Assembly (NCBI GenBank): GCA_022925895.1
Contig: JAKSYS010000033.1
Location: forward strand, 124,001 to 188,000
Source: Fragilaria crotonensis
Lineage: Eukaryota; Bacillariophyta; Fragilariophyceae; Fragilariales; Fragilariaceae
Length of the DNA: 64,000 nt
Direction of reading: 5' to 3'
In this document: positions 9,699 to 21,210 of the stretch, piece by piece
How the letters are laid out: the number at the start of each line of letters is the position of its first letter
How positions within the stretch are numbered: position 1 is the first letter of the stretch
Position numbers and translations under genes: made by a program
The notes under the pieces: model-generated
The model's database searches: none
Told to the model about the DNA's origin: nothing
Seen by the model: the letters and a program-made list of their open reading frames with translations, nothing else

Positions 9699-11376
9699 AT
9701 GCTTGTTTTCCCTCCTGTTCTCCGCACTTTTGTGGGATCTGCTGTTCTGCTCTCCGGCACTTGTCGGTTCATGTCCGAAAAGGTGCTCACAGAAGAAACC
9801 ATGTCACAACCCCTCCGTCACATGGAATATGCTGTCCGAGGAGAAGTTGTGACTGAGGCGACTCGCTTGCAGAACGAGATCGAAACGGACCCGGCGTCTC
9901 ATCCGCAAATTGATCATGTTCTTTACACAAATGTGGGAAATCCACATTCAGTGGGCCAAAAATCGCTTCATTGGCCCCGACAAGTCATGGCCTTGTGCAA
10001 TATGCCAGATGAATTGGGAATCGACCACCCCGAGGCGCATCGGATCTTTCCAGAAGATGTGATTCAACGTGCCAAGGAGATCAAGCACATAACGTTGCAT
10101 GACCAAGGAACTGGTGCGTATAGCCATTCCCAGGGTCATTTAGGCTTTCGACAGCACATTGCCTCGTTCATTGAAGCCAGAGATGGAGGCGTTCCTTCCA
10201 ATCCGGATGATATATTTATGACAAATGGCGCTTCGACTGGCATTGATATGATTCTGCAAACCCTCTTGGCTGATGAAACATGGTGAGTAGCTGCACACTT
10301 CCATTCGCGTGGTCGTCAAGCGCCTCCTTGTTCGAGGGCGTGAGGTTTAAGAGGTGCTTGAGCTCACCACCTGCACCCTCTAATGTCCGATCCTCTAATG
10401 TCCGATCCTCTAATGTCCGATTTCTAGCGGAGTCATGATTCCAATTCCGCAGTATCCACTCTATTCTGCCACGATTGCTCTAAAAAATGGTCATCAAGTC
10501 GACTACTTCCTAGATGAAGCTAATGGCTGGAGCATGAACGTGGATCATCTGGAAGAAAGCTTGGCAAATGCTAGGTCCAAAGGGATCAACGTCAACGGAT
10601 TCGTCCTTATCAATCCAGGCAACCCTACTGGTCAGGTCCTTTCTCGTCAGGCCATGCACAATATCGTTGAGTTCTGCGCCAGCCACCACCTGATGCTTCT
10701 GTCCGACGAGGTTTATCAAGACAATGTCTACGATGGCGAATTTGTGAGTGCCAAGCGAGCCGCCTACGAGACTGGTCTATTGGACAAGGACGCGATCGAG
10801 TTGGTGAGTTTCCACTCTACCAGCAAGGGACTGTACGGAGAATGTGGACATCGCGGTGGGTACATGGAGGTGGTGGGGATGGACAAACGTGTCGAGAGCC
10901 ATCTATACAAGTTGGCATCGGCCTCGCTGTGTCCCAATTTGGATGGCCAAATCATGATGGATCTGATGGTGCGCGGTCCCGACGAGGGAACGGCATCCTA
11001 TAACTCTTACCATGAGCAACGAAAGGAGATTTTCGAATCTTTGAAACGGAAGGCCAAGTTCATGGCGGACAGTTTGAATGCGATTCCAGGGTTCTCATGT
11101 CAACCCGCTCAGGGGAGCATGTATTGCTTTCCCGCCATTGAGCTGCCAGACAAGGCCATCGAAGATGCGAAGCGCCAAAAGCTGGACCCGGATACCTTCT
11201 ACGCCATGTCGTTGTTGGAGTCCACAGGTATTTGTGTTGTTCCGGCATCTGGCTTCGGCCAACGAGAAGGACGACATGGCTTTCGTACTACGTTTTTGCC
11301 GTCGGAGCAAGAGATGGCGCGAGCGGTTGGTCTGATTCGTCAGCACCATGAAGAGTTCTGTGCGAGGTACAACTAG
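9699..11376 (+). CDS. Alanine aminotransferase (intact copy 2), 510 aa
   Basis: Exon 1 is 9699-10282, the intron 10283-10427 (145 bp, GTGAGT...TTTCTAG), and exon 2 10428-11376. The junction rebuilds DETCGVMIPIPQYP. The enzyme transfers the amino group between alanine and 2-oxoglutarate using PLP. Visible family marks are YTNVGNPHSVGQ near the start, GTGAYSHSQG, SNPDDIFMTNGAS, LINPGNPTGQ, LSDEVYQDN and the PLP-lysine loop STSKGLYGECGHRGG. Its length agrees with eukaryotic ALTs. The first 30 residues are hydrophobic/basic and acid-free, suggesting mitochondrial or other organellar import. That leader is unlike the one in copy 1, while the C-terminal half is almost identical, so the pair may have been homogenised by gene conversion in exon 2. 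Confidence 0.93.
10377..10421 (+). repeat. 15-bp x 3 tandem repeat inside the aminotransferase intron
   Basis: CCTCTAATGTCCGAT is repeated three times without change directly before the intron acceptor TTTCTAG. It is absent from the matching intron of copy 1 and accounts for most of the intron length difference. Recent slippage is likely. Confidence 0.9.
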
Positions 11377-11865
11377 CATCAAGAGTACATCCTTGTCTAG
11401 TGAGACATAGAAGAGAGAAGAGCAGAAAACATGCAAGTAGAGCTCAGTTTTAATGTTGTATTTTCTCCTCTCCTACTGCTTGTGCCATAACCCTGAACTG
11501 AACGTCGTTGTGGCATATAGAGGCCTAGTCGCCAATTTTTATATCCTAGCGCTGGGCTCCAATGTACTCGGCAATCGTCGTCACATTCCACGTCAACTGA
11601 AACGTAACAAATATACCCCCGAAAGGTTGCGTGTGAGGCATGGTGCATGCTAGTCAATACCGGAACACACTTATGGCTGAGAACGACCGGTTCTTTCGCT
11701 GCCGACTTCGAGCGACGAGTTTTGCTTGTCAACATGGCATTGACGGCCCTCGTCTGAGGCAAAAAAGAATTAAAGCACACATGGATCGCGACTGTTTAGT
11801 GTTTAGTCTACAAATCATTGCGCGGAACTACGCCGTTCGCAACTGATCGCCCGTAGAACAAAGGA
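11377..11865. other. Intergenic between converging genes
   Basis: Shared 3' flank of aminotransferase copy 2 and the armadillo-family copy A. The last 40 bases before 11866 (CAACTGATCGCCCGT...) resemble the 3' flanks of the other two armadillo-family copies. No gene was seen. Confidence 0.5.
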
Positions 11866-14520
11866 CTAACCCTGCTCATCCATTGCGTACTCCATGATTT
11901 GATTAACGTTCCGATAAACGGTAGGATCCGAACACACGGCCAAAACGGTGTTCAGTGAATTTACTCCATCTCTTCGGATCTCCATGCAGCATTCCCAATC
12001 TCTGGAAAGAAATCTCAATACTCCTGTTGCAGCTCGCTGCAGGACAACGTCGTTGATATCAAACATCATGGCTTGCAGGATCGTCGAACATGCTCCAGCA
12101 TTGATTATAGCCGAACGAAGGCTAACCCTTTCTCGAGCAAATAATTCAAGGAACTCACACCCTTGCGCCATGACCGAGGCATCATGCATCATTTTTGTCA
12201 TTGTGGCGACGACATTTGTCAGGATTTCTTCTGTTATCAAATGGCGGTTGGAGGGTATCTCGCTGATCAAGGAAACCAGACATTGAAGACCAGTGGTCGT
12301 GACTTTATTTGACCAGTCGTATTCTGCCATAGCACCTAGGACGTTATGGACAGAGTTGTCCGAGTGTAGTGCGCCGACGATAGACTCCTCCAAGGAGTTC
12401 ACAATTTGTTCCTCTAATAATGCGTCGTCCTTTGCCATCGCGTCAAAACGTTCTAGCAGTCGCGATGCATGGCCAGAACCATGCTCCCCCTCTTGCGCTG
12501 CAACACCCTCCAACGTCGGCAGAATATCAACAACTTGCATGAGCTTCCGCAGATTGCGCTCATCATGTGTATAATTCTTTAATGCAAAGGAGGCTCCAGA
12601 TATCACCATCGGGTCCGTCGGGTGCGCGACTATGGCGCCCACAATGACCTCTATTTCTTCATCAGTTGCCAACGCAACTAGTTGCTGGTCCAAATCGACA
12701 GCGACATTGGACAAGAATGCACAACCGTCTGCTTGAATGCCCGCCACGGATCGATTCGTCCTCATTGCTGCACACACGTGCTTAACCCCGTCCAAAGCTC
12801 CGGTCGACACCCGGACTTCCGGTTCGGGTGACAATGTGCGCAGGCATCCCATTGCAGCTCGAATCACACCTTCATTGTTTTGATGATCCACGATGCATTT
12901 GATCACGCTTGCTGTCACTCCGGCTTGAATGATGATACCTCGATTACCTCGATCAATGGATAGGGCCCATAGAGCTCCGCAGGCTTGTTCTTGGATTGCA
13001 GCATTGTCCAAGTTCCGTTTCATGCAGAGCAACATGTCATGCGGAGCTGTGGACGCCATTATGATTGCCCTGAATTGGTCGTTATCCTTTGCAAGATCCC
13101 AAATGGTGGCGAGGCAGAATTGTTGCACTTCGGGGCATTCCGCGTACTCCATGATACTTCCCTGCAAAATGTCGACCGCAAGGTCATAATTGCCACCGTG
13201 TCTAAGATCCTTGATGAGGGAATGCAGATCGTCCACAATGACTTCTTCATTCGTTGGTGTAGGAGGTGGCGATCGCGTGAGGGGGGATACTGAAGCTTCT
13301 GTGGAAGAGGTCTCGAACTGATCATCATCTGGGGGAACGTCAGGATTCCTCACCAGTCGATTATTTAGAGGATCGGGGGGAATCAACCTTCTTGGCGACG
13401 AAGCCGATGATGCGGATGTTGAAACAGCCATCAGCCTTGAGGCACTGTCGCTGCCAGCACTGCTGATGGAATGATAGTCGTTATTGTTATTCGCCGTCGT
13501 AACAGCAGTGCGAATCAAATGAGAGAGAACGGGGCTGCTATCCGATGGTGGTGGCATGCGATTCGCAAGCAACGATTGACGCACCGGTCGGACTGAACTC
13601 TGGAGACAGAGATGGTCGAACGTAATTTCACTGTGATCACCGTCGTGCTCCGAGTTATCGTCACTTTGCTCCGAGTTGCTGCTGGGACTACGAGGTATTC
13701 CTTCGTCAACTCGCATGGACCGCGCGTGGCGATCACTGTTACTGTACGTAGGATGGATGATGACGCAAAACTCTCGTCTGAATTTCGGTTGCAAGCCGAG
13801 GAGGTCGCCGATGGTGCATCTGCTCCGTGAATTTGTGTGGAAGAAATGGCAGCGACCTCAGAGGGCGAGTTGAACATACTCGAGTCTCGTGGTCGGGGAT
13901 GCAGTACCTGTGAGGAAGGTGCAGTTGAAGATGCGATGTACTCTTGAGATGCACGGTACTCCATCAGGGTTGGGGAAGACACTGAGGTATTTGCACCATT
14001 CCGTGCCCAATGGACAGTTGTAGCTATGATTTGGTCTGCGTTTTCATCTTGCGTTTGCTCCACTGGTGGACTCCTTTCGGTTGCTCTATGTCCGTCGCGT
14101 TGATTCATGGGCACGGTCTGTCCTGACCTTCGGTCTGCTGATGATCGATGAGCGCGAAGAGTGTCATCAGTATCTCTTGCGCTGTGACGACGAGCGGATG
14201 TAGTGTGTCGTCGATATTTGTTTCGTTTGTCGGGATCTAGCTCTGGATGACATCTGAGACACTTTCCGTCAAGAGACTCGCCTTTGGCTGTAAGAGGCAC
14301 TTGCGAACTCCACAGTGGATTGAAGCGATTCTTTTATTAAGAAGAGATGAACAGGGGACTCTCCTAGTCTACGACATTCAGTACAAAAACCTCTTCGTAG
14401 ACGTTCTTCTCGAATTTGTTCCACTGTCAAGACGGAACCGTCGCGATTGAGGTTCATGTCATCGTAGCTGAGGCTCATCTTTGATGACGTTGTCGACGTC
14501 GATATCATTGTTGATGGCAT
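11866..14520 (-). pseudogene. Cys-module/armadillo-repeat protein, copy A (two frameshifts)
   Basis: Homologous from end to end to the intact copies at 24.6-27.3 kb and 34.1-36.8 kb. It starts at ATG 14520 (DDMNLNRDGSV, RRGFCTEC). It then loses frame near 14325, where about two bases are missing compared with copy C, and runs into a stop at 14269. The middle part (GESLDGKCLRCHPEL and the Ser-rich linker) reads in another frame. A second shift, a net gain of five bases near 13750, brings back the first frame for the 600-residue armadillo part, which is open to 11866. The two shifts sum to a multiple of three, but the stop between them breaks the product. Both are indels against two paralogs, so real decay is more likely than missed introns; assembly error is possible. 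Confidence 0.82.
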
Positions 14521-15077
14521 TGCACTCTGGATTCTGAGTAGTTGATTATGTGTACGCTAGTGCCTGAGTCCTTGGGTAGCCAACTCGATCTTATTCGTTG
14601 TTCGTTGATGCTGTGCGATGTGTGAAAGGATTGTGAGCGCGCACATTCCAGTAAGTAGTACATGAGCGCACATATACCATGCTCCTACGCTTGTCTTCCT
14701 CGTGAGAATTTCCCCTAGTACAAGTACTACTGCATGGTACTCGAGTACAGTCGGAGAGCCATCGCAACAGAGAAATGCATGCCCCCCTTTTTCAGTCAAG
14801 CTTCGTATCCGGGAGGCTGCACGTATGATGATTTCTTCGATTCACACTTATTAGTCCCACAAAAGTCTTTACGTCGTAGACGCTTTCCTTTGTGATCCGA
14901 TTTACTACAGTACCGTAGTTCTTTACTACATATGCATACAGTACTCGTACTCAGGGCTCCAAGTGCTCATTTCATCATCACGGACCACGGACACTCTATG
15001 CATACCAGGTACACAGTAGTACTTCTACCTATAGAATTGTATCATATATCCTACTCCTTTTTAAATTTGCTTTGTGC

Positions 15078-15112
<35 letters not shown>

Positions 15113-15542
15113 TTACGGAGTATGACCACTCTGGGGTACTGTTGTACTGTTACGTGGATTGCATGTACTACAGGTCTACAGTACATAAATCGACGGTAAT
15201 TTATGTTGAAACGACGGTGTCTTACGTTACTGAATTACAATACTGTACGAATTCAAAGTTACTGGATGGAATGCTCATTGAATTTGCTGTGAACAGGTTG
15301 CTCGACATATGCTACTGTAAAACACCAGTATGTATCATACTCCGATCAGTTGTGAGGAACCCGCACTAGTCATATATGATAATTAGTATCCTACTGTACT
15401 GGAGTATAATACTGAAATTATTTGAAACGGTATCGTATGTGTACAACGACAATACTTCAGTATTGTATGCAGTAGCCAGTAGCCAGTACTCGCAAATCTC
15501 GATGTGGACATGCTATCGTACTTGTGTACAAGTACTCTATAG
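14521..15542. other. Intergenic with second dispersed repeat copy
   Basis: No gene. It holds GTAC-rich text, the second dispersed-repeat copy at 15040-15400, and at its right end the left copy of the hAT target duplication CTCTATAG (15535-15542). Confidence 0.55.
15040..15400 (+). repeat. Dispersed repeat, copy 2
   Basis: Same orientation as 8940-9390. A (GT)n head at about 15074-15110 is followed by the identical start TTACGGAGTATGACCACTCT and collinear similarity to about 15395. It is shorter by several internal indels. Confidence 0.7.
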
Positions 15543-16715
15543 CAGAGTCATGCACGGGTACCCAATCCGCGGTTTACCCGTACCCGTACCCGTACCCGCG
15601 GATCGCGGTACGGGTTCGGGTAGAGTATTGAGGTCTCGGGTACGGGTACGGGTAAGGGAATTCCCATTTCTTACCCGAGGTTTTACCCGACCGCGCGTAA
15701 CGCGCAGTTCAAAGAGTACTCATAACCTGTAGTTATCAAACGTGCTTCAACGATAGCCCGTAGCCACTGCAGTGTAGCATAGTAAGCAAGTTAACAAAAG
15801 TTAAGAATTTAACCTTCACCCTTTCAAGGGAATGCTTTACCTTTACCTTTCACCCCTTAAGATATTGATTGCTTTACCTTTACGTTTACCTTCACTTTGC
15901 CCTTAAAGGATGATTTCCTTTGCCTTTACAATTACTGTAAATTTAAGGAATGCCTTCCCTTTTTCCAGTACAAGTACCCCTTATCAGGAAGATGCATACG
16001 CGGTCCATAGTACTATTGGGAAGCCATAGAGACATCTTACTCTAGTTCTCATCAAATGATTGAAGAGTACAATTCATCAGCAGCACATCACCAATCAAGC
16101 TCTCTGGATGGTCAACATACAAAAAGCAGCACTGTCGTACAGGACTTCCTCCATCCAATCTTCTTGCTTGCTCCTCTCTCTCGTCGTGCTTATGACTGCA
16201 TCCATTGATTCAGCTGGCACCTGCATAGCTAAAGCTGCCAGCATTTGTTCATGACAATCATAACCAATACTGACCTTGGCAAGCTTCCTCCACAATCTAA
16301 ATAGTATGATGGTTGGTCTTCGCAAGAACAGTGTCTTCGCAACACCAATGTCTAAGAAGGTGAACTCTTGACCAACCATCATGTTCTTAATCTGTTCACA
16401 AAGACCAGATGGGGGACTGTGTACTATGCTGCCCAGCAAGCAACAACAGTAAAGGTGGCATTTGCTTTTTGCCTGGGGAGATTATGAATGCTGATCTTGA
16501 CATCAACATGTGTGACAAGCTGAAGCAGCTTCCATAGAATCATAGTGTACTACCGGTGTTCAGCGTTTTCAGTACTACGCCAGAAACCAGCGCACAGTCT
16601 TTTCTGTTTTGTGCATAAGCTGAAGTCAGAGTCAGAGATGCAAAATATAATTCTTAAAGGTTTTCTCACTGTTCCATCCATGGATTTTTGTATTCCTTTA
16701 CTCAACGCTCACTAG

Positions 16716-18601
16716 CTAATGTGAAAGTCAATGCACAAGCCCCAAATGTACAGGGTGCAGGGTTCCCTTTGTATTGCAAAATCTGAGGGCTGCATTGGAG
16801 ATGCAGAACAAATCTTCTGTCAAGGATTGTTGAGGGTATATCAGAAATGTTTTTGACACCCTAGCATTGTTTGTAGTGAGCTTACATATTGGTTGAAACA
16901 CAAGTCAGTGCACAGGCCCCAAATATACAGGGTGCAGAGTCTGCTTTGTAATGCAAAATCTGAGAGCTGCATTGGAGTTACAGAACAAATCTTCTGTCAA
17001 GCACTATTAAGGGTATATCAGAAATGTTTTTGACACCCTAGGAATGTTTGTAGTGAGCTTACTTATTGGTTGAAACACAAGTCAGTGCACAAGCCCCAAA
17101 TATACAGGGTGCGGGGTCCACTTTGTAATGCAAAATCTGAGGGCTGCATTGGAGATGTAGAAAAAATGTTCTGCCAGAGTTTGTCAAGTTTACATGGATG
17201 ATACCGACGGCATCCTTTGATTGTAGTGGGTTTATATACTCATTGACTACTGTGCAATTCAATACGTAATTTACCACAATTGCTTACATAGGGGTTTTCA
17301 CTTAAATGGATATTCTGCGGTCAGACATTAATATTAAACAGAATTGTGCTGCTGTGTTTTGTTGAGTGTGTATGGATTATATTGATAGCATCCTGAGATC
17401 TTCTCAACCTTTTATGCTCATTGACTTCTTGGAGATTCAATTATGATCTCAAAATGCTACCAAAATAATACACTAAAATGATCAATACTCAATGAATTTT
17501 GGATTTTGAAAAAATCCAAAACGGGCATTTACTCCATCATCAATAGCCTGGGACTCATTGACAGAAGCTCCGGTAACGAAAGTCGATGCTGGGGTTGTTA
17601 TAGTGCACCTGATAAGCTCAGAACATAAAGTTCTTCTGATTTGTGTAACTACAATACTAGTAGATAACATGTGATCGCATCATAAATTTCACATTAACTT
17701 ATGTCACTAACACCAACTCTAACTCCCAAAGCGAATATCATTGCTGGAGCTTCTGTCAATGATTCCTAGGCTATTGATGATGGAGTAAATGCCCGTTTTG
17801 GATTTTTTCAAAATCCAAAATTCATTGAGTATTGATCATTTTAGTGTATTATTTTGGTAGCATTTTGAGATCATAATTGAATCTCCAAGAAGTCAATGAG
17901 CATAAAAGGTTGAGAAGATCTCAGGATGCTATCAATATAATCCATACACACTCAACAAAACACAGCAGCACAATTCTGTGTAATATTAATGTCTGACCGC
18001 AGAATATCCATTTAAGTGAAAACCCCTGTATAAGCAATTGTGGTAAATTACGTATTGAATTGCACAGTAGTCAATGAGTATATAAACCCACTACAATCAA
18101 AGGATGCCGTCGGTATCATCCATGTAAACTTGACAAACTCTGGCAGAACATTTTTTCTACATCTCCAATGCAGCCCTCAGATTTTGCATTACAAAGTGGA
18201 CCCCGCACCCTGTATATTTGGGGCTTGTGCACTGACTTGTGTTTCAACCAATAAGTAAGCTCACTACAAACATTCCTAGGGTGTCAAAAACATTTCTGAT
18301 ATACCCTTAATAGTGCTTGACAGAAGATTTGTTCTGTAACTCCAATGCAGCTCTCAGATTTTGCATTACAAAGCAGACTCTGCACCCTGTATATTTGGGG
18401 CCTGTGCACTGACTTGTGTTTCAACCAATATGTAAGCTCACTACAAACAATGCTAGGGTGTCAAAAACATTTCTGATATACCCTCAACAATCCTTGACAG
18501 AAGATTTGTTCTGCATCCCCAATGCAGCCCTCAGATTTTGCAATACAAAGGGGACCCTGCACCCTGTACATTTGGGGCTTGTGCATTGACTTGTGATTCA
18601 A
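16716..18601. repeat. 1.9 kb near-perfect palindrome of 177-bp units
   Basis: The left arm (about 16716-17573) and right arm (about 17744-18601) are reverse complements around a 170-bp spacer. Positions pair as p and 35317-p. By eye only a few percent of positions differ (for example TTACATAGG against TTATACAGG). A 72-residue ORF occurs identically at 17059-17277 (minus) and 18040-18258 (plus). Within each arm three tandem units of about 177 bp recur (GTCA.TGCACA.GCCCCAAAT at 16727, 16904 and 17081, mirrored on the right). Weaker relatives of the unit continue to about 19570. No gene is supported. A transcript across it could fold into a hairpin of over 800 bp. Confidence 0.93.
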
Positions 18602-19665
18602 CTGATGAGTAAGCTCACAAAAAAATCCAAGCGTGTCATGAACATCACCAATGCAACTGAAAGAAATATTGACAGGACAATCTCCTGCATCTCCAAGTCT
18701 GACCGCAGAATATGAATTTAAGTGGAACCGCCAATCTGCAAAAGTTGCGTACTCCGGGGTTTTGCATACTGACTTGCGCAACAGTCAGTTTGTATTGAAA
18801 GCTGTTTGAATCAATTAGTGTCAACAAAGCAACCAAAGAAAATTGAACAAACACTGACAGAATAACTTCTTCATGTCCATAACTGACTACAGTTTTGCAT
18901 GTGAGCACGGATCCCACACCTTGTAAGCAAGTGTGGATTTGCTTGTGCATTGAGTTTACCAGAAGTCACTTACCATCAATGGGTGTCATCAATACCACAA
19001 CCAATACAAACTCAACAAATCTTGACCAGATTTTTCCATTTCCCATTTTTCCATTTCCCAGGTTGGCCACAGGATTTGCATCTACTTAACTAGGATCCCA
19101 TACCCAAAATAGGGATTTGTGCATTGAATTCAACTAGTGTTGATGGGTATGGATAGATAGTACTGACAATCAAAGGGTGCTGTCAATACCCCCAATACAC
19201 ACTTAAGAAACCATCATGACAGCTAGCTTTTCATTTCCAAAATGAGACTTTTGGCGTATTGTTTTGATAGCATCCTGTGATCATGCATTGAATCTAGTTC
19301 AAGAAGTCAATGAGCTTGGAAAGTGAATTGCTTCTAAGGATGCCATCAAAGAATACAAATCAATGCACACCAAGCAACCCACACCAGTATGATTTTGTTT
19401 TATCTTAATGTCTCCCTGCTGAATATCATCCATTCAAGTGGAAACCATCCAATGTGCTATACTTGCAAATCACCCATTGAATTGCCCACGAGTCAATTGG
19501 TTGGCATATCCATTACAATCAATGGGTGCCATCAGTACCACCAAAAAAGCTTCATAATTCCAGACAGAAGCATTTTTGCATCTCCATTTCAATAAGATTG
19601 AACTGCCTGCGAAGGTGGCCCGTAAGAGACGCTAGAGTGCCAACAAATGAGTTGTCACACAAGAG

Positions 19666-20735
19666 TTATAAATTCGCTCGCTGCAAGACAAGATCAAGCT
19701 GGTGCAATGTACACCAGACGCGATAGAATCCTGGTAACGTGGCATTCCCAAACCGAGCCAACTCCGCGATACTGATCCGTCATGCTTGCGGCACCATCCG
19801 TTGTGATAGAGACCATTCGGCACCTCCAATCAGGGACAAGGTTGTCTAATACTCTTGAGGCCAAATCACACATGCGTTCTCTGGTGTGACGCTCGCGCAT
19901 TGGGATGGCCATTAAATGCAAGTTTGAAAGTACACCATTCCCGGAAACAACACAAATCCTCACATCTAGATATGAGGTATCACTTTTGTTTCCCCCATCA
20001 AGGGCAATCAAGAAAGCCCATGAAGCATGGAAAGGCCGAGCGTTTTTTTTCATGTCTTGCATAACCCTTGAAGCTTGTCTGAACAAAAGTCCGCTTGCAA
20101 TCATCTTTATGCATGAATAGAACTGCATCTTTGAGGAAACTGTGGCAATGTAGTGTTCCTTGCTGGCTGCTCTAGTAGTACCACCATCATCAACATCCTC
20201 TACAAGAGGCTCTCCTTCTTGTAGTTTGAACACCAACATAAATTGCTCCTTGGTCATTGTATCATCATCATCCGGATCATAGTGCATGTCACCAATGATT
20301 CCTTCCACTATGGGCTTGTCAATCCACACGTTGATACTCATTTCACTTGAAATGGGCCGCCTGAAGAACTTTGTGGCTTCTGCTACTTGTCTACTTCCGG
20401 CATTCTTACTCGCATCAAAGAATGACTCCTTTTCTCCTGACGGGAGGACATTATACTCCTCAAATCTCTCTGGATGCTGAGCAAGCATATGGGACTTCAT
20501 GTGATCTTGTTGCCATGGCTTTGTGAACAGCTTGATATTGGATCTTGGTCCTCGCCCATGATTGCTGCTCGCTTCTTTCCTGAATGCTCGACAAAATTGA
20601 CATTCTGCGGAGCAAACAACGCCCGTTGCTTGCAGCATCCCGAGCAGTCACACGAAGCCCATAAGCCTTCAACCACCGCTCATTGAATCGAGTTGGCTTT
20701 GCAACCTTAATATTCTGCTTGCTGTTGGCCTGCAT
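19666..20735 (-). pseudogene. hAT-type transposase, decayed and truncated
   Basis: Reading from 20735: a BED-like zinc-finger start (KPTRFNERWLKAYGLR, then CSAECQFC and DHMKSHMLAQHPERF), then an RNase H-like core (FLIALDGGNKSDTSYLD, NLHLMAIP, SITTDGAASMTDQYRGV). A further frame gives GFYRVWCTLHQLDLVLQ, the hAT C..H.L.L motif. At least two frame changes separate these parts. The frame ends at 19666, and the usual C-terminal dimerisation region is not found directly downstream; the degenerate repeat array follows instead. So the element keeps intact ends but no working transposase and could only move with help from a relative. Confidence 0.85.
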
Positions 20736-21210
20736 CCTGCATTTGCTTGACAACAACTTATGCAGCAATGCTTGCATGAATAAGCAACTCCAAGACGTCA
20801 GGTTTCCCTCCAAAACGTTGGCGTACAATACTACCTCCTATGTATTCCACGCAATTTTAAACTGGGGTAAATTGGAGTGTCTATTTGGGGTAAATATCCC
20901 AGAATAAGCAAAATACCCCAGTTTAACACAGCCTGGTGGCAGGGGATTGTCTGGTTTGGCCGCCTCTGTGGCACTGTAATACTCTATAGGAACAGAAGCA
21001 CGTTCCCACTACTAAACACTGTGTCGAGTTACGACAGTGCAGACATGTTAACCCTAACTCTAACTCAAAAAAAAAAAAAATCCGCGGGTACCCCGCGGGT
21101 AGGGAAAGAATGTGCCGGGTACGGGTACGGGTACCCGTACCTCCCTCGGTCTTACGACCGAGTCGGGTCGGGTATGAAAAAGCTTACCCGTGCATGGCTC
21201 TGCTCTATAG

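Larger units (their letters stand above)
15543..21202 (-). mobile_element. Complete hAT-superfamily DNA transposon, 5.66 kb
   Basis: The left end CAGAGTCATGCACGGGTA (15543) and the reverse complement of the right end, CAGAGCCATGCACGGGTA (ending 21202), form 18-bp terminal inverted repeats with one mismatch. They start CAGAG, fitting the hAT rule of A at position 2 and G at 5. The flanks carry the perfect 8-bp target duplication CTCTATAG at 15535-15542 and 21203-21210. Both ends continue into subterminal GGGTAC/CCCGTA-rich repeats (15554-15700; 21085-21185). Inside, right to left, lie a decayed hAT transposase (19666-20735), degenerate repeats and a 1.9 kb palindrome (16716-18601). A minus-strand ORF at 16095-16439 of unknown nature could be a remnant of the transposase C-terminus. 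The strand given is that of the transposase. Confidence 0.92.

Noticed and set aside
16095-16439. 114-codon minus-strand ORF inside the hAT element
   Set aside because: No recognisable domain; mentioned only as a possible transposase remnant, not annotated as a gene.
16716-17573. CRISPR-like regular repeats
   Set aside because: Units are 177 bp, adjacent without spacers, and lie in a eukaryotic transposon.
17059-18258. Identical 72-residue ORFs on both strands
   Set aside because: They are mirror images in the palindrome and carry no protein signature; the DNA repeat explains them.
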